This document shows, one piece after another, positions 1-6,450 of a DNA stretch of 13,798 nucleotides (position 1 is its first letter; every line of letters starts with the position of its first letter). The stretch covers positions 1-13,798 of the forward strand of contig JARBUP010000058.1 of the NCBI GenBank assembly GCA_029239575.1, written 5' to 3'. The stretch comes from Bacillota bacterium (lineage in GTDB: Bacteria; Bacillota; Clostridia; Tissierellales; Sedimentibacteraceae). The position numbers were made by a program, and so were the translations under genes. A model generated the notes under the pieces. That model saw only the letters and a program-made list of their open reading frames with translations, did no database searches and had not been told where the DNA came from.

Positions 1-1311
1 CGTGGAACTATTGAAAGTAAGGAAAGATTTAAAATTAAACCTATAGATTGTTTGGATATAGCAAATATTATAGGTGAAAATGTTGTTGTTGGTGGCGTGA
101 GAAGAACTGCAGAAATTATGCTTATAGATTATGATGATACTGATTGCATCGAAGCTAAAAATAAACTTTATAAACAAATTGACGGTCAATGGATTGTTGA
201 TAAAGATATAATTCATCGTTCAATGAGTAATAATTCTATTTATTATAGAAAAAAACCTACCCGTGAACAGTTAAAATGGCAAATACAACAAATGCGCTAT
301 TCAGGTGAACCTGGTTGGGTTAATGAAGAAGCAGGAAGCAAAAGAAGACCTAATATGAATGGAGTTAATCCATGCGGTGAAATACTTCTTGATGATAAAG
401 GTCTATGTAATTTAACTACAGTTAATGTTTTTGCATTTGTTGATGAAAATGGAAATTTAGATGAAAAAGCATTAATAAAGGCTCAAAGACTTTCTGCAAG
501 AGCAGCATACAGAATGACTTGTGTCGAACTTGAGCTTTCTAAGTGGGACAGAGTTCAACAAAGGGATAAAATTACAGGTTGTTCATTAACTGGTTGGCAG
601 GACATGGTTAATGCTGTTGGTTTAAATAAAGACGAGCAAGCTGAACTTTTAAGAAAACTAAAAGATGCAGCAAATGATGAATCTGAACGTTATGCTAATG
701 AAATTGGAGAAAGTGCTCCAATATTAGTTACTACAATTAAACCAGAAGGAACTTTATCACAGCTTCCTAGTGTTTCATGTGGTGTCCATTATTCACACTC
801 TCCATATTTCTTAAGAAGAGTTAGAATTAATAGCCATGATCCGTTAGTTAAAGTTTGTGAAGAATTAGGATATGCAATTCACCCAGAAGTAGGTCAAGAA
901 ATTAAAACTTGTACTACAAAAGTAATTGAATTTCCTGAAAAAGCACCAAGAGGAAAAACAAAATATGATGTAAACGCCATTGAACAATTAGAAAATTATA
1001 AATTGTTCATGGAAAATTATGTTGACCATAATTGTTCTATAACAGTTCATGTAAAAGATAATGAATGGGAACAGGTAGAACAATGGGTTTGGGATAATTG
1101 GGATGAAGTTGTTGCATTGTCATTTTTGTCTCTTGATGACAGTTTCTATCAACTAATGCCTTATGAGTCTATTACAGAAGAAGAATACAATAAACGTATA
1201 AGTGAAATGAAACCATTTATTCCTTCTCTAATAAGTAAATATGAAGTTGAAGAAGAAGCTTTAGATGTTGGAAATGATAGCTGCGAAAGTGGAATTTGTC
1301 CAATTAGATAA
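1..1311 (+). CDS. nrdJ: Adenosylcobalamin-dependent (class II) ribonucleoside-triphosphate reductase, 5'-truncated
   Basis: The reading frame is open from base 1, so this is the C-terminal 436 residues of a longer protein; the start lies outside the window. The enzyme reduces ribonucleotides to deoxyribonucleotides using a cobalamin-generated thiyl radical. Counting from base 1, NPCGEI carries the radical cysteine at residue 125. A second cysteine follows 11 residues later (136), the same spacing as C408/C419 of the Lactobacillus leichmannii enzyme. The C-terminus CESGIC (cysteines 428 and 433) matches the swinging reductant pair C731/C736. GGVRRTAEI near the start is also typical. About 311 residues follow the radical cysteine, close to the 331 in the Lactobacillus protein, so the C-terminus looks complete. 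Roughly 280 N-terminal residues should lie upstream, by family length. The gene ends at TAA followed by a bidirectional terminator. Family assignment is firm; triphosphate rather than diphosphate preference is inferred from similarity to the monomeric type. Confidence 0.95.
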   Translation, partial: RGTIESKERFKIKPIDCLDIANIIGENVVVGGVRRTAEIMLIDYDDTDCIEAKNKLYKQIDGQWIVDKDIIHRSMSNNSIYYRKKPTREQLKWQIQQMRYSGEPGWVNEEAGSKRRPNMNGVNPCGEILLDDKGLCNLTTVNVFAFVDENGNLDEKALIKAQRLSARAAYRMTCVELELSKWDRVQQRDKITGCSLTGWQDMVNAVGLNKDEQAELLRKLKDAANDESERYANEIGESAPILVTTIKPEGTLSQLPSVSCGVHYSHSPYFLRRVRINSHDPLVKVCEELGYAIHPEVGQEIKTCTTKVIEFPEKAPRGKTKYDVNAIEQLENYKLFMENYVDHNCSITVHVKDNEWEQVEQWVWDNWDEVVALSFLSLDDSFYQLMPYESITEEEYNKRISEMKPFIPSLISKYEVEEEALDVGNDSCESGICPIR

Positions 1312-1319
1312 TAAAACAT

Positions 1320-1356
1320 AAAAAAACAATAATCTTAATTAGGTTATTGTTTTTTT
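1320..1356. terminator. Bidirectional terminator between nrdJ and the convergent activator gene
   Basis: Arms AAAAAACAATAA (1321-1332) and TTATTGTTTTTT (1344-1355) pair perfectly, and the stem continues inward with T-G, C-G and T-A pairs around a TAATT loop. The right arm gives a T run on the plus strand and the left arm gives a T run on the minus strand. It can therefore stop both nrdJ and the minus-strand activator that ends at 1501. Confidence 0.8.
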
Positions 1357-1406
1357 ATTTCTATAATTTTTGTAAAATGTTGTTGTGAACTGTCAATTTA
1401 TTTTCA

Positions 1407-1432
1407 GAATGTGTAAAAAGTTTTACACATTC
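1407..1432. promoter_or_regulatory. Perfect 12-bp-arm inverted repeat, probable operator
   Basis: GAATGTGTAAAA (1407-1418), spacer AG, then TTTTACACATTC (1421-1432). There is no T run on either side, so this is not a good intrinsic terminator; a dimeric DNA-binding protein site is more likely. The core TGTAAA-N4-TTTACA resembles both the AGCGTAAAA repeats upstream of the neighbouring activator gene and the variable-spacer CcpA site described in clostridia. Which protein binds is not known. Confidence 0.5.
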
Positions 1433-1480
1433 ATTTAACTAACATAATAAGGAAAAATTAAAATTTGATGTGAAGGGAGG
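1422..1480 (+). promoter_or_regulatory. Promoter-like boxes and Shine-Dalgarno with no gene behind them
   Basis: TTTACA (1422-1427), a 17-bp spacer and TAATAA (1445-1450) form a weak promoter candidate overlapping the right arm of the dyad. A strong Shine-Dalgarno GGGAGG lies at 1475-1480. No ATG, GTG or TTG follows at a usable distance, and the sequence runs straight into the 3' end of the convergent activator gene. It may be the remains of the leader of a lost gene, or chance in A+T-rich DNA. Confidence 0.3.
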
Positions 1481-1500
1481 TAATTATAATAAATAAAAAT

Positions 1501-2895
1501 TTAATTTCTATTTAATGAATCAAAGTCTATTCCGTACTTCTTAACTTTATAATTTAATGTTTGTCTTGATATGCAAAGATCATCTGCTAAATTTGATAAT
1601 GAATTTGCATGTTTAGCTTTATTAATAATGAATTGTTTTTCAAAAGATTCTACAGCTTCATTGAGAGTATTTACATCATATTCTTTTAATGAATTTAAGT
1701 CATTATCCATATTATTATTGTATTTATATTTTTTTTGTACTATATCCGGTAAATCTTCTTTTGTAATTAAAATGGAAGAAGCGAAATTCATACCACATTC
1801 AATAGCATTTTTAAATTCGCGGACATTTCCAGGCCAGTCATAATTGTTAAGAATATTTAACACTTCATCAGTTACGCCTTTAATTTGTTTGTTCATTTCT
1901 CTGTTATAATATTTAATATAATGTTCTGTAAGCTTTTCAATATCAGATTTTCTTTCTCTTAAAGGAGGAACTGATATTTGAATACTGGATATTCTATAAA
2001 ATAAGTCCTTCCTAATTTTATTGTTATTGATGCAATCTTGAGGATCCTCATTAAGAGCTGCAATTATACGAACATCAATTTTTTTAGTTTCAGATCCACC
2101 GATCCTTGTTATTCTTTTTTCTTCAATTGCTTTTAAAAGTTTAGCTTGCATATTTAAATCCATTGAGTTAATTTCATCTAAAAAAATAGTTCCTCCATCA
2201 GCTAATTCAAATATACCAGCCTTGTTTTCAGCTCCTGTATAACTACCCTTTGTAGTTCCAAAAAATATGCTTTCCAATAATGTATGAGGAATAGCAGCGC
2301 AGTTTTGTGAAATGAAAACTTTACCTTTTCTGGTGCTTAAACTGTGAATTGATTGAGCAACTAATTCTTTTCCGGTACCAGTTTCTCCATAAATTAAAAC
2401 ACTGGAGTTTGTTTGAGAAACTTTATGAATTTCATATTTTAATAGTTCTATACTTTTTGAACTTCCTATAATATCATTTAAATTATATAAATCGTCAGTA
2501 TAAGTTGTTGTCATATTTGGTAAATCTATTGTTTTTTTAAATGGATATTCATCAATCATTCTCGTAGTACTTATAGCACCAATGATTTTTCCATTTTCTA
2601 TTATTGGAAATGTATTATCAACTGATGTAAACTCTTGACCATTAACATATTTTAAAATTTGAATTTTATTTGTAGTAGTTTCCCCGTAAGTAACTGCGCG
2701 GTAACAGGTAGATTCTTCTTTTGTCAAGTTAGGCCATACTTCCATAGGAGTTTTTCCAATTGATTCTTTTTCATTAAAGCTAAACCCTGGCGAAAAATTC
2801 TTGTTATATTTAATTATACAATTTTCATCAACAATCATTATACCATCAAAGAAATTTTCTATTTTTGTAATAATGTCATAATATGTTTCTATCAT
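1501..2895 (-). CDS. PAS-domain sigma-54-dependent transcriptional activator, RocR type
   Basis: Protein of 464 residues. An N-terminal PAS sensor covers about residues 8-105 (FDGIMIVDENCIIKYN onward). A central AAA+ domain follows, with Walker A GETGTGKE (170-177), a GAFTGA-loop variant GSYTGA (217-222) and Walker B IFLDEI (D240, E241). A C-terminal Fis-type helix-turn-helix (about 435-458, LADDLCISRQTLNYKVKK) completes it. Such proteins hydrolyse ATP to open promoters held by sigma-54 RNA polymerase. The loop keeps the essential Thr-Gly-Ala, so sigma-54 contact is expected. The ATG at 2895 is chosen because GGAGGAGG lies 7 nt upstream; an in-frame ATG seven codons earlier would put that site inside the gene. 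There is no transmembrane segment. It is divergent from uvrC and convergent with nrdJ. RocR-like members often control amino-acid catabolism, but no such gene adjoins it, so the target and ligand are unknown. Confidence 0.9.
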   Translation of the reverse strand: MIETYYDIITKIENFFDGIMIVDENCIIKYNKNFSPGFSFNEKESIGKTPMEVWPNLTKEESTCYRAVTYGETTTNKIQILKYVNGQEFTSVDNTFPIIENGKIIGAISTTRMIDEYPFKKTIDLPNMTTTYTDDLYNLNDIIGSSKSIELLKYEIHKVSQTNSSVLIYGETGTGKELVAQSIHSLSTRKGKVFISQNCAAIPHTLLESIFFGTTKGSYTGAENKAGIFELADGGTIFLDEINSMDLNMQAKLLKAIEEKRITRIGGSETKKIDVRIIAALNEDPQDCINNNKIRKDLFYRISSIQISVPPLRERKSDIEKLTEHYIKYYNREMNKQIKGVTDEVLNILNNYDWPGNVREFKNAIECGMNFASSILITKEDLPDIVQKKYKYNNNMDNDLNSLKEYDVNTLNEAVESFEKQFIINKAKHANSLSNLADDLCISRQTLNYKVKKYGIDFDSLNRN

Positions 2896-2955
2896 AAAAT
2901 ATCCTCCTCCGTGCATATATAACGTATAAGTAAAACTATTAATATTATTAAAATA

Positions 2956-2984
2956 ATTATACTACAAAAAACAAAAAGCGTAAA
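2956..2984 (-). promoter_or_regulatory. Promoter of the RocR-type activator gene
   Basis: On the minus strand a TTTACG -35 box (plus 2984-2979), a 17-bp spacer and a perfect TATAAT -10 box (plus 2961-2956) precede the gene, giving a leader of about 55 nt. The -35 box lies inside the first AGCGTAAAA repeat, so whatever binds the repeats should affect this promoter. Confidence 0.55.
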
Positions 2985-3014
2985 ATATTTTTTGTTTAGC
3001 GTAAAAATTTTTAC
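2977..3014. promoter_or_regulatory. AGCGTAAAA direct repeats with a 14-bp palindrome
   Basis: AGCGTAAAA occurs at 2977-2985 and 2998-3006, 21 bp apart (about two helical turns). The second copy runs into the perfect palindrome GTAAAAATTTTTAC (3001-3014). Two same-face sites over the activator promoter suggest autoregulation by the activator itself or control by another dimeric regulator. The half-site GTAAAA also appears in the dyad at 1407-1432. Confidence 0.4.
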
Positions 3015-3076
3015 AACTTATTTGATTCATATATCTTATAAATAAGTTTAAAATTATGTTAGAATTAAGAAAAAAG

Positions 3077-3085
3077 TGGTATAAT
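3077..3085 (+). promoter_or_regulatory. Extended -10 promoter of the uvrC-hprK operon
   Basis: TGGTATAAT is a perfect -10 hexamer (3080-3085) with the TGn extension. No good -35 box is present at 16-18 bp, which is common for extended -10 promoters. Transcription would start near 3092, leaving a leader of about 22 nt with the Shine-Dalgarno GAGAGG before the uvrC ATG. Confidence 0.6.
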
Positions 3086-3113
3086 AGTATAGTAACATTT
3101 ATGAGAGGTAATT

Positions 3114-4973
3114 ATGTTTGATATACAAGAAGAATTGAAGAAAATTCCTGATAATCCCGGAGTTTATTTAATGAAAAATAAATTCGGTGAAATTATTTAT
3201 GTTGGGAAAGCTAAGAACTTAAAAAGAAGAGTAAAACAATATTTTCAATCAAGAAATCATACTGGTAAAATAAATGCTATGGTTTCAAATATTTCTGAGT
3301 TTGAATATATAATAGTTGATAATGAAGTTGAATCATTAATACTTGAAGCTAATTACATAAAAAAATATAAACCAAAGTATAATACACTATTAAAGGATGA
3401 TAAACAATATCCTTACATTAAGTTAACTATACAAGAAAAATATCCTCGAATATTTAAAGTTAGAGAAGTAAAAAAAGATGGTGCTAAATATTACGGACCG
3501 TATATAAGTTCATATGCAGTCAATGAAATCATAGATATTATAGGAAATATGTATAAGTTAAGAAAATGTTACCACAAATTGGACGGGACTAAAAAATTAA
3601 ATAGACCTTGTCTAAATTATCATATAGGGCGCTGTACTGCTCCGTGTATGGGCAATGTAAATGAAAAAGTTTATAGGGAAGAAACAAATAAAGCAATAAG
3701 TTTTTTACAAGGTAAAGAAGAAGATTTAATAAAAGATTTAAAAGAAAAAATGATTTCAGCATCTGATAATCTTGATTTTGAAAAAGCAGCTAAATATAGG
3801 GATCAAATAAAAGCTCTTGAAATGATAGCGGAAAAACAAAAAATAATATCACCAAATTCTACTTTAGATCAAGATGTTATAGGAAGTGCTATAGGAATAG
3901 ATGAAGCGTGCATTCAAATATTCTTTATAAGAAATGGCAAAATTATCGGAAGGGAACATTATTTACTAACTAATACTGATAATGAAACAAGGGAAGAAAT
4001 ATTAAGTTCTTTTATTTCCCAGTTTTATACTGGAACAGTTTATATACCTAAAGAAATTTATATAGAAGCCGATATAGAAGATATGGAACTTTACGAAAAA
4101 GTTTTAACAGAAAAAAGAGGAAATAAAGTATGCTTAAAAGTACCTGTTAAAGGTGAAAAAAGCATGCTTATAAAGATGATTAAAAAAAATGCTTTGGAAA
4201 TACTTGAAAAAGGAAGCCAAAGAATTAAGAAAAACATGGATGAAAGCATGGAAGCTCTTGAAAGCCTTAAAGAACTTCTTAATTTAAATGAATTACCTAA
4301 AAGAATTGAAGCGTATGATATTTCTAACATCCAAGGTACTGAATCCGTTGGTTCTATGGTTGTTTTTGAAAATGGAATTGAGAGTAAATCAAATTACAGA
4401 AGGTTTAAAATTAAAACAGTTAAAGGTCCTAATGATTATAAAAGCATGGAAGAAGTTTTAGAAAGAAGAATTAATAGAGGGTTGCAAAACTCAGAAGAAA
4501 TGAAGGGTTTTAATAAAATGCCAAATTTAATTCTTATAGATGGAGGTAAGGGCCAAACTAATATAGCTGAAGATGTAATAGCAAATTATGGACTTCAAAT
4601 ACCAATTTGTGGTATGATAAAAGACGACAAACATACTACAAGAGGTTTAATATATCAAAACCAAGAAATAGAATTTAAAAAAACAGATAAGGTTTATCGG
4701 TTGATTTATAGAATACAGGAAGAAGCTCATAGGTTTGCTATAGATTATCACAGAAATTTAAGGGATAAAACTTTGTTTAAATCTGAGCTTGATAATATAG
4801 AAAATATAGGTGAAAAAAGAAAAATAAATTTATTAAAAACTTTTGGTTCTGTAGAAAAAATAAAAACTAAAAGTATAGTAGAATTAAAGGATGCTCCAGG
4901 TATGAATTTAAAGGCAGCAGAATCCGTATACAATTATTTTCATGAAAACAACACTAATAGTAAAATAGATTAA
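3114..4973 (+). CDS. uvrC: UvrABC excinuclease subunit C
   Basis: Protein of 619 residues, normal length for UvrC, which makes both incisions around a DNA lesion after UvrB loading. The N-terminal GIY-YIG nuclease shows G16-V17-Y18, Y29-V30-G31 and R39. Cysteines C152, C166, C174 and C178 form a C-x13-C-x7-C-x3-C set. The last three coincide with the positions I recall for the [4Fe-4S] ligands of E. coli UvrC. A UVR helix that binds UvrB lies near 205-240 (LDFEKAAKYRDQIKAL). The RNase H-like second nuclease domain contains EAYDISNIQG and LILIDGGKGQ. Two C-terminal helix-hairpin-helix motifs (IENIGEKRKINLL and LKDAPGMNLKAAESV) close the protein. The ATG has GAGAGG upstream. It is first in an operon with hprK, with a 19-nt gap; this pairing is common in clostridia but has no known functional reason. 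Confidence 0.97.
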   Translation: MFDIQEELKKIPDNPGVYLMKNKFGEIIYVGKAKNLKRRVKQYFQSRNHTGKINAMVSNISEFEYIIVDNEVESLILEANYIKKYKPKYNTLLKDDKQYPYIKLTIQEKYPRIFKVREVKKDGAKYYGPYISSYAVNEIIDIIGNMYKLRKCYHKLDGTKKLNRPCLNYHIGRCTAPCMGNVNEKVYREETNKAISFLQGKEEDLIKDLKEKMISASDNLDFEKAAKYRDQIKALEMIAEKQKIISPNSTLDQDVIGSAIGIDEACIQIFFIRNGKIIGREHYLLTNTDNETREEILSSFISQFYTGTVYIPKEIYIEADIEDMELYEKVLTEKRGNKVCLKVPVKGEKSMLIKMIKKNALEILEKGSQRIKKNMDESMEALESLKELLNLNELPKRIEAYDISNIQGTESVGSMVVFENGIESKSNYRRFKIKTVKGPNDYKSMEEVLERRINRGLQNSEEMKGFNKMPNLILIDGGKGQTNIAEDVIANYGLQIPICGMIKDDKHTTRGLIYQNQEIEFKKTDKVYRLIYRIQEEAHRFAIDYHRNLRDKTLFKSELDNIENIGEKRKINLLKTFGSVEKIKTKSIVELKDAPGMNLKAAESVYNYFHENNTNSKID

Positions 4974-4992
4974 GCAAAGGAAGGTATTGAAC

Positions 4993-5907
4993 ATGCAGTA
5001 TGTGAGACTTGAAGACTTAGTTAAATATATGAGTCTTGAACCTGTTTATTACCCACAAGATGTTCAGTCAAGAATTTATACACCAGAAATATCGAGACCG
5101 GGCCTTCAGATGGCAGGTTATTTTGACTTGTTTTCTTTCGAAAGAATACAAATAATGGGAAAAACAGAGATGTATTATTTAAAAACTTTAGAACAAGAAG
5201 TAAAAAAGGAAAGGCTTGATAAATTTTTCAGCTATCCAATTCCTGCAGTTATTATTGCAAATGAAATGGAAGTTGATGATACTATGATTTTTTACGCAAA
5301 AAAATATAAAAGACCAGTGTTTAAAGCAAATGCAAAAACAACAAGATTAGTTAACGAGATGATAAGCTTTTTAGAAGAAGAACTTGCTCAAGAAATTACA
5401 ATTCATGGAGTTTGCCTTGAAGTATTTGGTATAGGTGTATTTATAAAAGGTAAAAGTGGTGTTGGTAAAAGCGAAACCTCTCTTGAACTCATCAATAGAG
5501 GCCATAGGCTTATAGCAGATGATGCAGTAATAATTAAAAAACTTGAAAATCGATTAAAAGCATCTTGCCCAGAACTTACAAAACATTTGATGGAAATAAG
5601 AGGAATAGGAATACTTGATATTAAGCATTTGTTTGGTGTTGGTTCTATAAAATTGGAGCAATATATAGAACTTGCCATTGAATTGGAAGAATGGGATGAA
5701 GAAAAAGAATATGATAGAATTGGAATGGATGATAATTATATTGAAATTCTTGATGTAAAAGTTCCGACCGTAGTAATACCTGTAAAGCCTGGTAGAAATA
5801 TATCAGCAATCGTAGAAATAGCTGCAAAAAATTATAGACAAAAGCTGCTAGGATATAATCCATTAGAGAAATATCAAAAAAGATTTTTTAATTTAGCACA
5901 ATCATAA
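4993..5907 (+). CDS. hprK: HPr kinase/phosphorylase
   Basis: Protein of 304 residues, standard length. HprK phosphorylates HPr on a serine (Ser46 in most) when glycolytic intermediates are high and removes the phosphate when phosphate is high, setting carbon catabolite control through CcpA. The C-terminal catalytic domain shows the conserved H138 (IHGVCLEVFG), P-loop GKSGVGKS (153-160), D176-D177 in LIADDAV, and the HprK signature LMEIRGIGILDI from residue 199. These positions agree within a few residues with the Lactobacillus casei enzyme. The ATG at 4993 is preferred over an in-frame TTG at 4987: AAGGAAGG ends 8 nt before the ATG but only 2 nt before the TTG. It is the second gene of the uvrC operon and is followed by a weak terminator. 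HPr itself is not encoded in the window. The cre-like box downstream (6203-6217) is a suggestive but unproven link to the same pathway. Confidence 0.97.
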   Translation: MQYVRLEDLVKYMSLEPVYYPQDVQSRIYTPEISRPGLQMAGYFDLFSFERIQIMGKTEMYYLKTLEQEVKKERLDKFFSYPIPAVIIANEMEVDDTMIFYAKKYKRPVFKANAKTTRLVNEMISFLEEELAQEITIHGVCLEVFGIGVFIKGKSGVGKSETSLELINRGHRLIADDAVIIKKLENRLKASCPELTKHLMEIRGIGILDIKHLFGVGSIKLEQYIELAIELEEWDEEKEYDRIGMDDNYIEILDVKVPTVVIPVKPGRNISAIVEIAAKNYRQKLLGYNPLEKYQKRFFNLAQS

Positions 5908-5942
5908 TTAATCATTTAAAACAATGAAATGAAATTATTTTT

Positions 5943-5974
5943 TAAAAACTTGCAAAATAATAAAAGTTTTTTTT
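5943..5974 (+). terminator. Weak intrinsic terminator after hprK
   Basis: AAAAACTT (5944-5951) can pair with AAGTTTTT (5964-5971) across a 12-nt loop, and T bases continue to 5974. The stem has only one G-C pair, so termination may be partial and some transcripts may run into the PFOR leader. Confidence 0.45.
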
Positions 5975-6110
5975 AATTTTATTATTTAGGAAACGATTTG
6001 CAATTTATAAAACAAGACGAATATATAAAAATGAATTATTAAGGATTGTTTGTTGCAATTATGACGAAAAATTCATTTATTTCTGTTGCAAATAAATAGT
6101 ATATAAGTTA

Positions 6111-6180
6111 TAATCGTTATGGATATTTAATTAATGTTGGACATATTAATAACAATATCTTATACTTATAATTAAATTTA
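6111..6180 (+). repeat. Promoter-containing direct repeat, copy 1
   Basis: This 70-bp block recurs at 6352-6422, about 241 bp downstream. The core 6124-6158 is identical over 35 bp to 6365-6399. After one inserted G in copy 2, a further 22 bp (6159-6180 and 6401-6422) are identical. The 5' edge has only a few mismatches. Each copy carries the same TTGGAC and TATACT promoter boxes. Confidence 0.85.
6137..6166 (+). promoter_or_regulatory. Upstream promoter copy of PFOR (P1)
   Basis: TTGGAC (6137-6142), an 18-bp spacer and TATACT (6161-6166) form a plausible vegetative promoter inside repeat copy 1. It would give a leader of roughly 280 nt crossing the tandem repeats and the second promoter copy. 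It may be active, weaker, or a relic of the duplication. Confidence 0.4.
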
Positions 6181-6243
6181 TATTGTATATCATATATTTC
6201 TGTTGCAAACGATTAGTATATCATATATTACTTAAAAATAACA

Positions 6244-6307
6244 CATATATTGCTTAAAATTAATATAATGCATCATATATGTTGCTTAAATTTAATATAA
6301 TGTATCA
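6244..6307 (+). repeat. Short A+T-rich tandem repeats between the two promoter blocks
   Basis: A unit of about 32 bp occurs twice in tandem: TTGCTTAAA-N-TTAATATAATG-N-ATCA at 6250-6275 and 6282-6307, with two mismatches, each preceded by CATATAT. A more decayed third copy begins near 6222 (CATATATTACTTAAAAATAA). The related string GTATATCATATAT occurs at 6186, 6217 and 6331. These look like slippage or recombination products within a control region rather than a mobile element. Confidence 0.6.
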
Positions 6308-6351
6308 CATATTCCTATTGCAAACAATTAGTATATCATATATAATCATTT

Positions 6352-6422
6352 TAATCTTTAAGGGTATTTAATTAATGTTGGACATATTAATAACAATATG
6401 CTTATACTTATAATTAAATTTA
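6352..6422 (+). repeat. Promoter-containing direct repeat, copy 2
   Basis: This is the second copy of the 6111-6180 block and ends 28 bp before the PFOR start codon. It differs by a few substitutions at its left end and by an extra G at 6400, which lengthens the promoter spacer from 18 to 19 bp. Confidence 0.85.
6378..6408 (+). promoter_or_regulatory. Proximal promoter of PFOR (P2)
   Basis: TTGGAC (6378-6383), 19 bp, TATACT (6403-6408); a TTATAC reading gives 18 bp. Transcription would start near 6415, leaving a leader of about 36 nt with a consensus AGGAGG at 6437-6442, 8 nt from the ATG. Its position makes it the likelier main promoter. Confidence 0.5.
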
Positions 6423-6450
6423 TCATCATATATCATAGGAGGAAATAATA

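Larger units (their letters stand above)
5950..6323. repeat. Six TTGCAA boxes upstream of PFOR, one resembling a cre site
   Basis: TTGCAA occurs at 5950, 5998, 6053, 6086, 6203 and 6318. A rough hand estimate for such A+T-rich DNA gives well under one expected in this length. The last three sit in a longer shared context (ATTCCT/ATTTCTGTTGCAAA, then ATTAGTATAT in the last two) at spacings of 117 and 115 bp. TTGCAAACGATTAGT at 6203-6217 fits the degenerate CcpA cre consensus WTGNAANCGNWNNCW except for one base; the copies at 6086 and 6318 fit less well. Together with the duplicated promoter block and the tandem repeats, these account for most of the 543-bp gap between hprK and PFOR. No gene is seen in that gap. 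Confidence 0.5.

Noticed and set aside
1407..1432. Dyad read as an intrinsic terminator
   Set aside because: Neither side has a T run, and the true bidirectional terminator lies at 1320-1356.
4091..4330. Minus-strand open frame inside uvrC, and similar frames inside hprK, PFOR, murF and the RocR-type activator
   Set aside because: They lie opposite strongly conserved coding sequence, lack ribosome binding sites and resemble no known protein; they are by-products of A+T-rich codon use.
6079..6436. CRISPR-like array upstream of PFOR
   Set aside because: The repeats vary in length and spacing, are A+T rich, lie directly on promoter boxes, and have no spacers of uniform size and no cas genes nearby.
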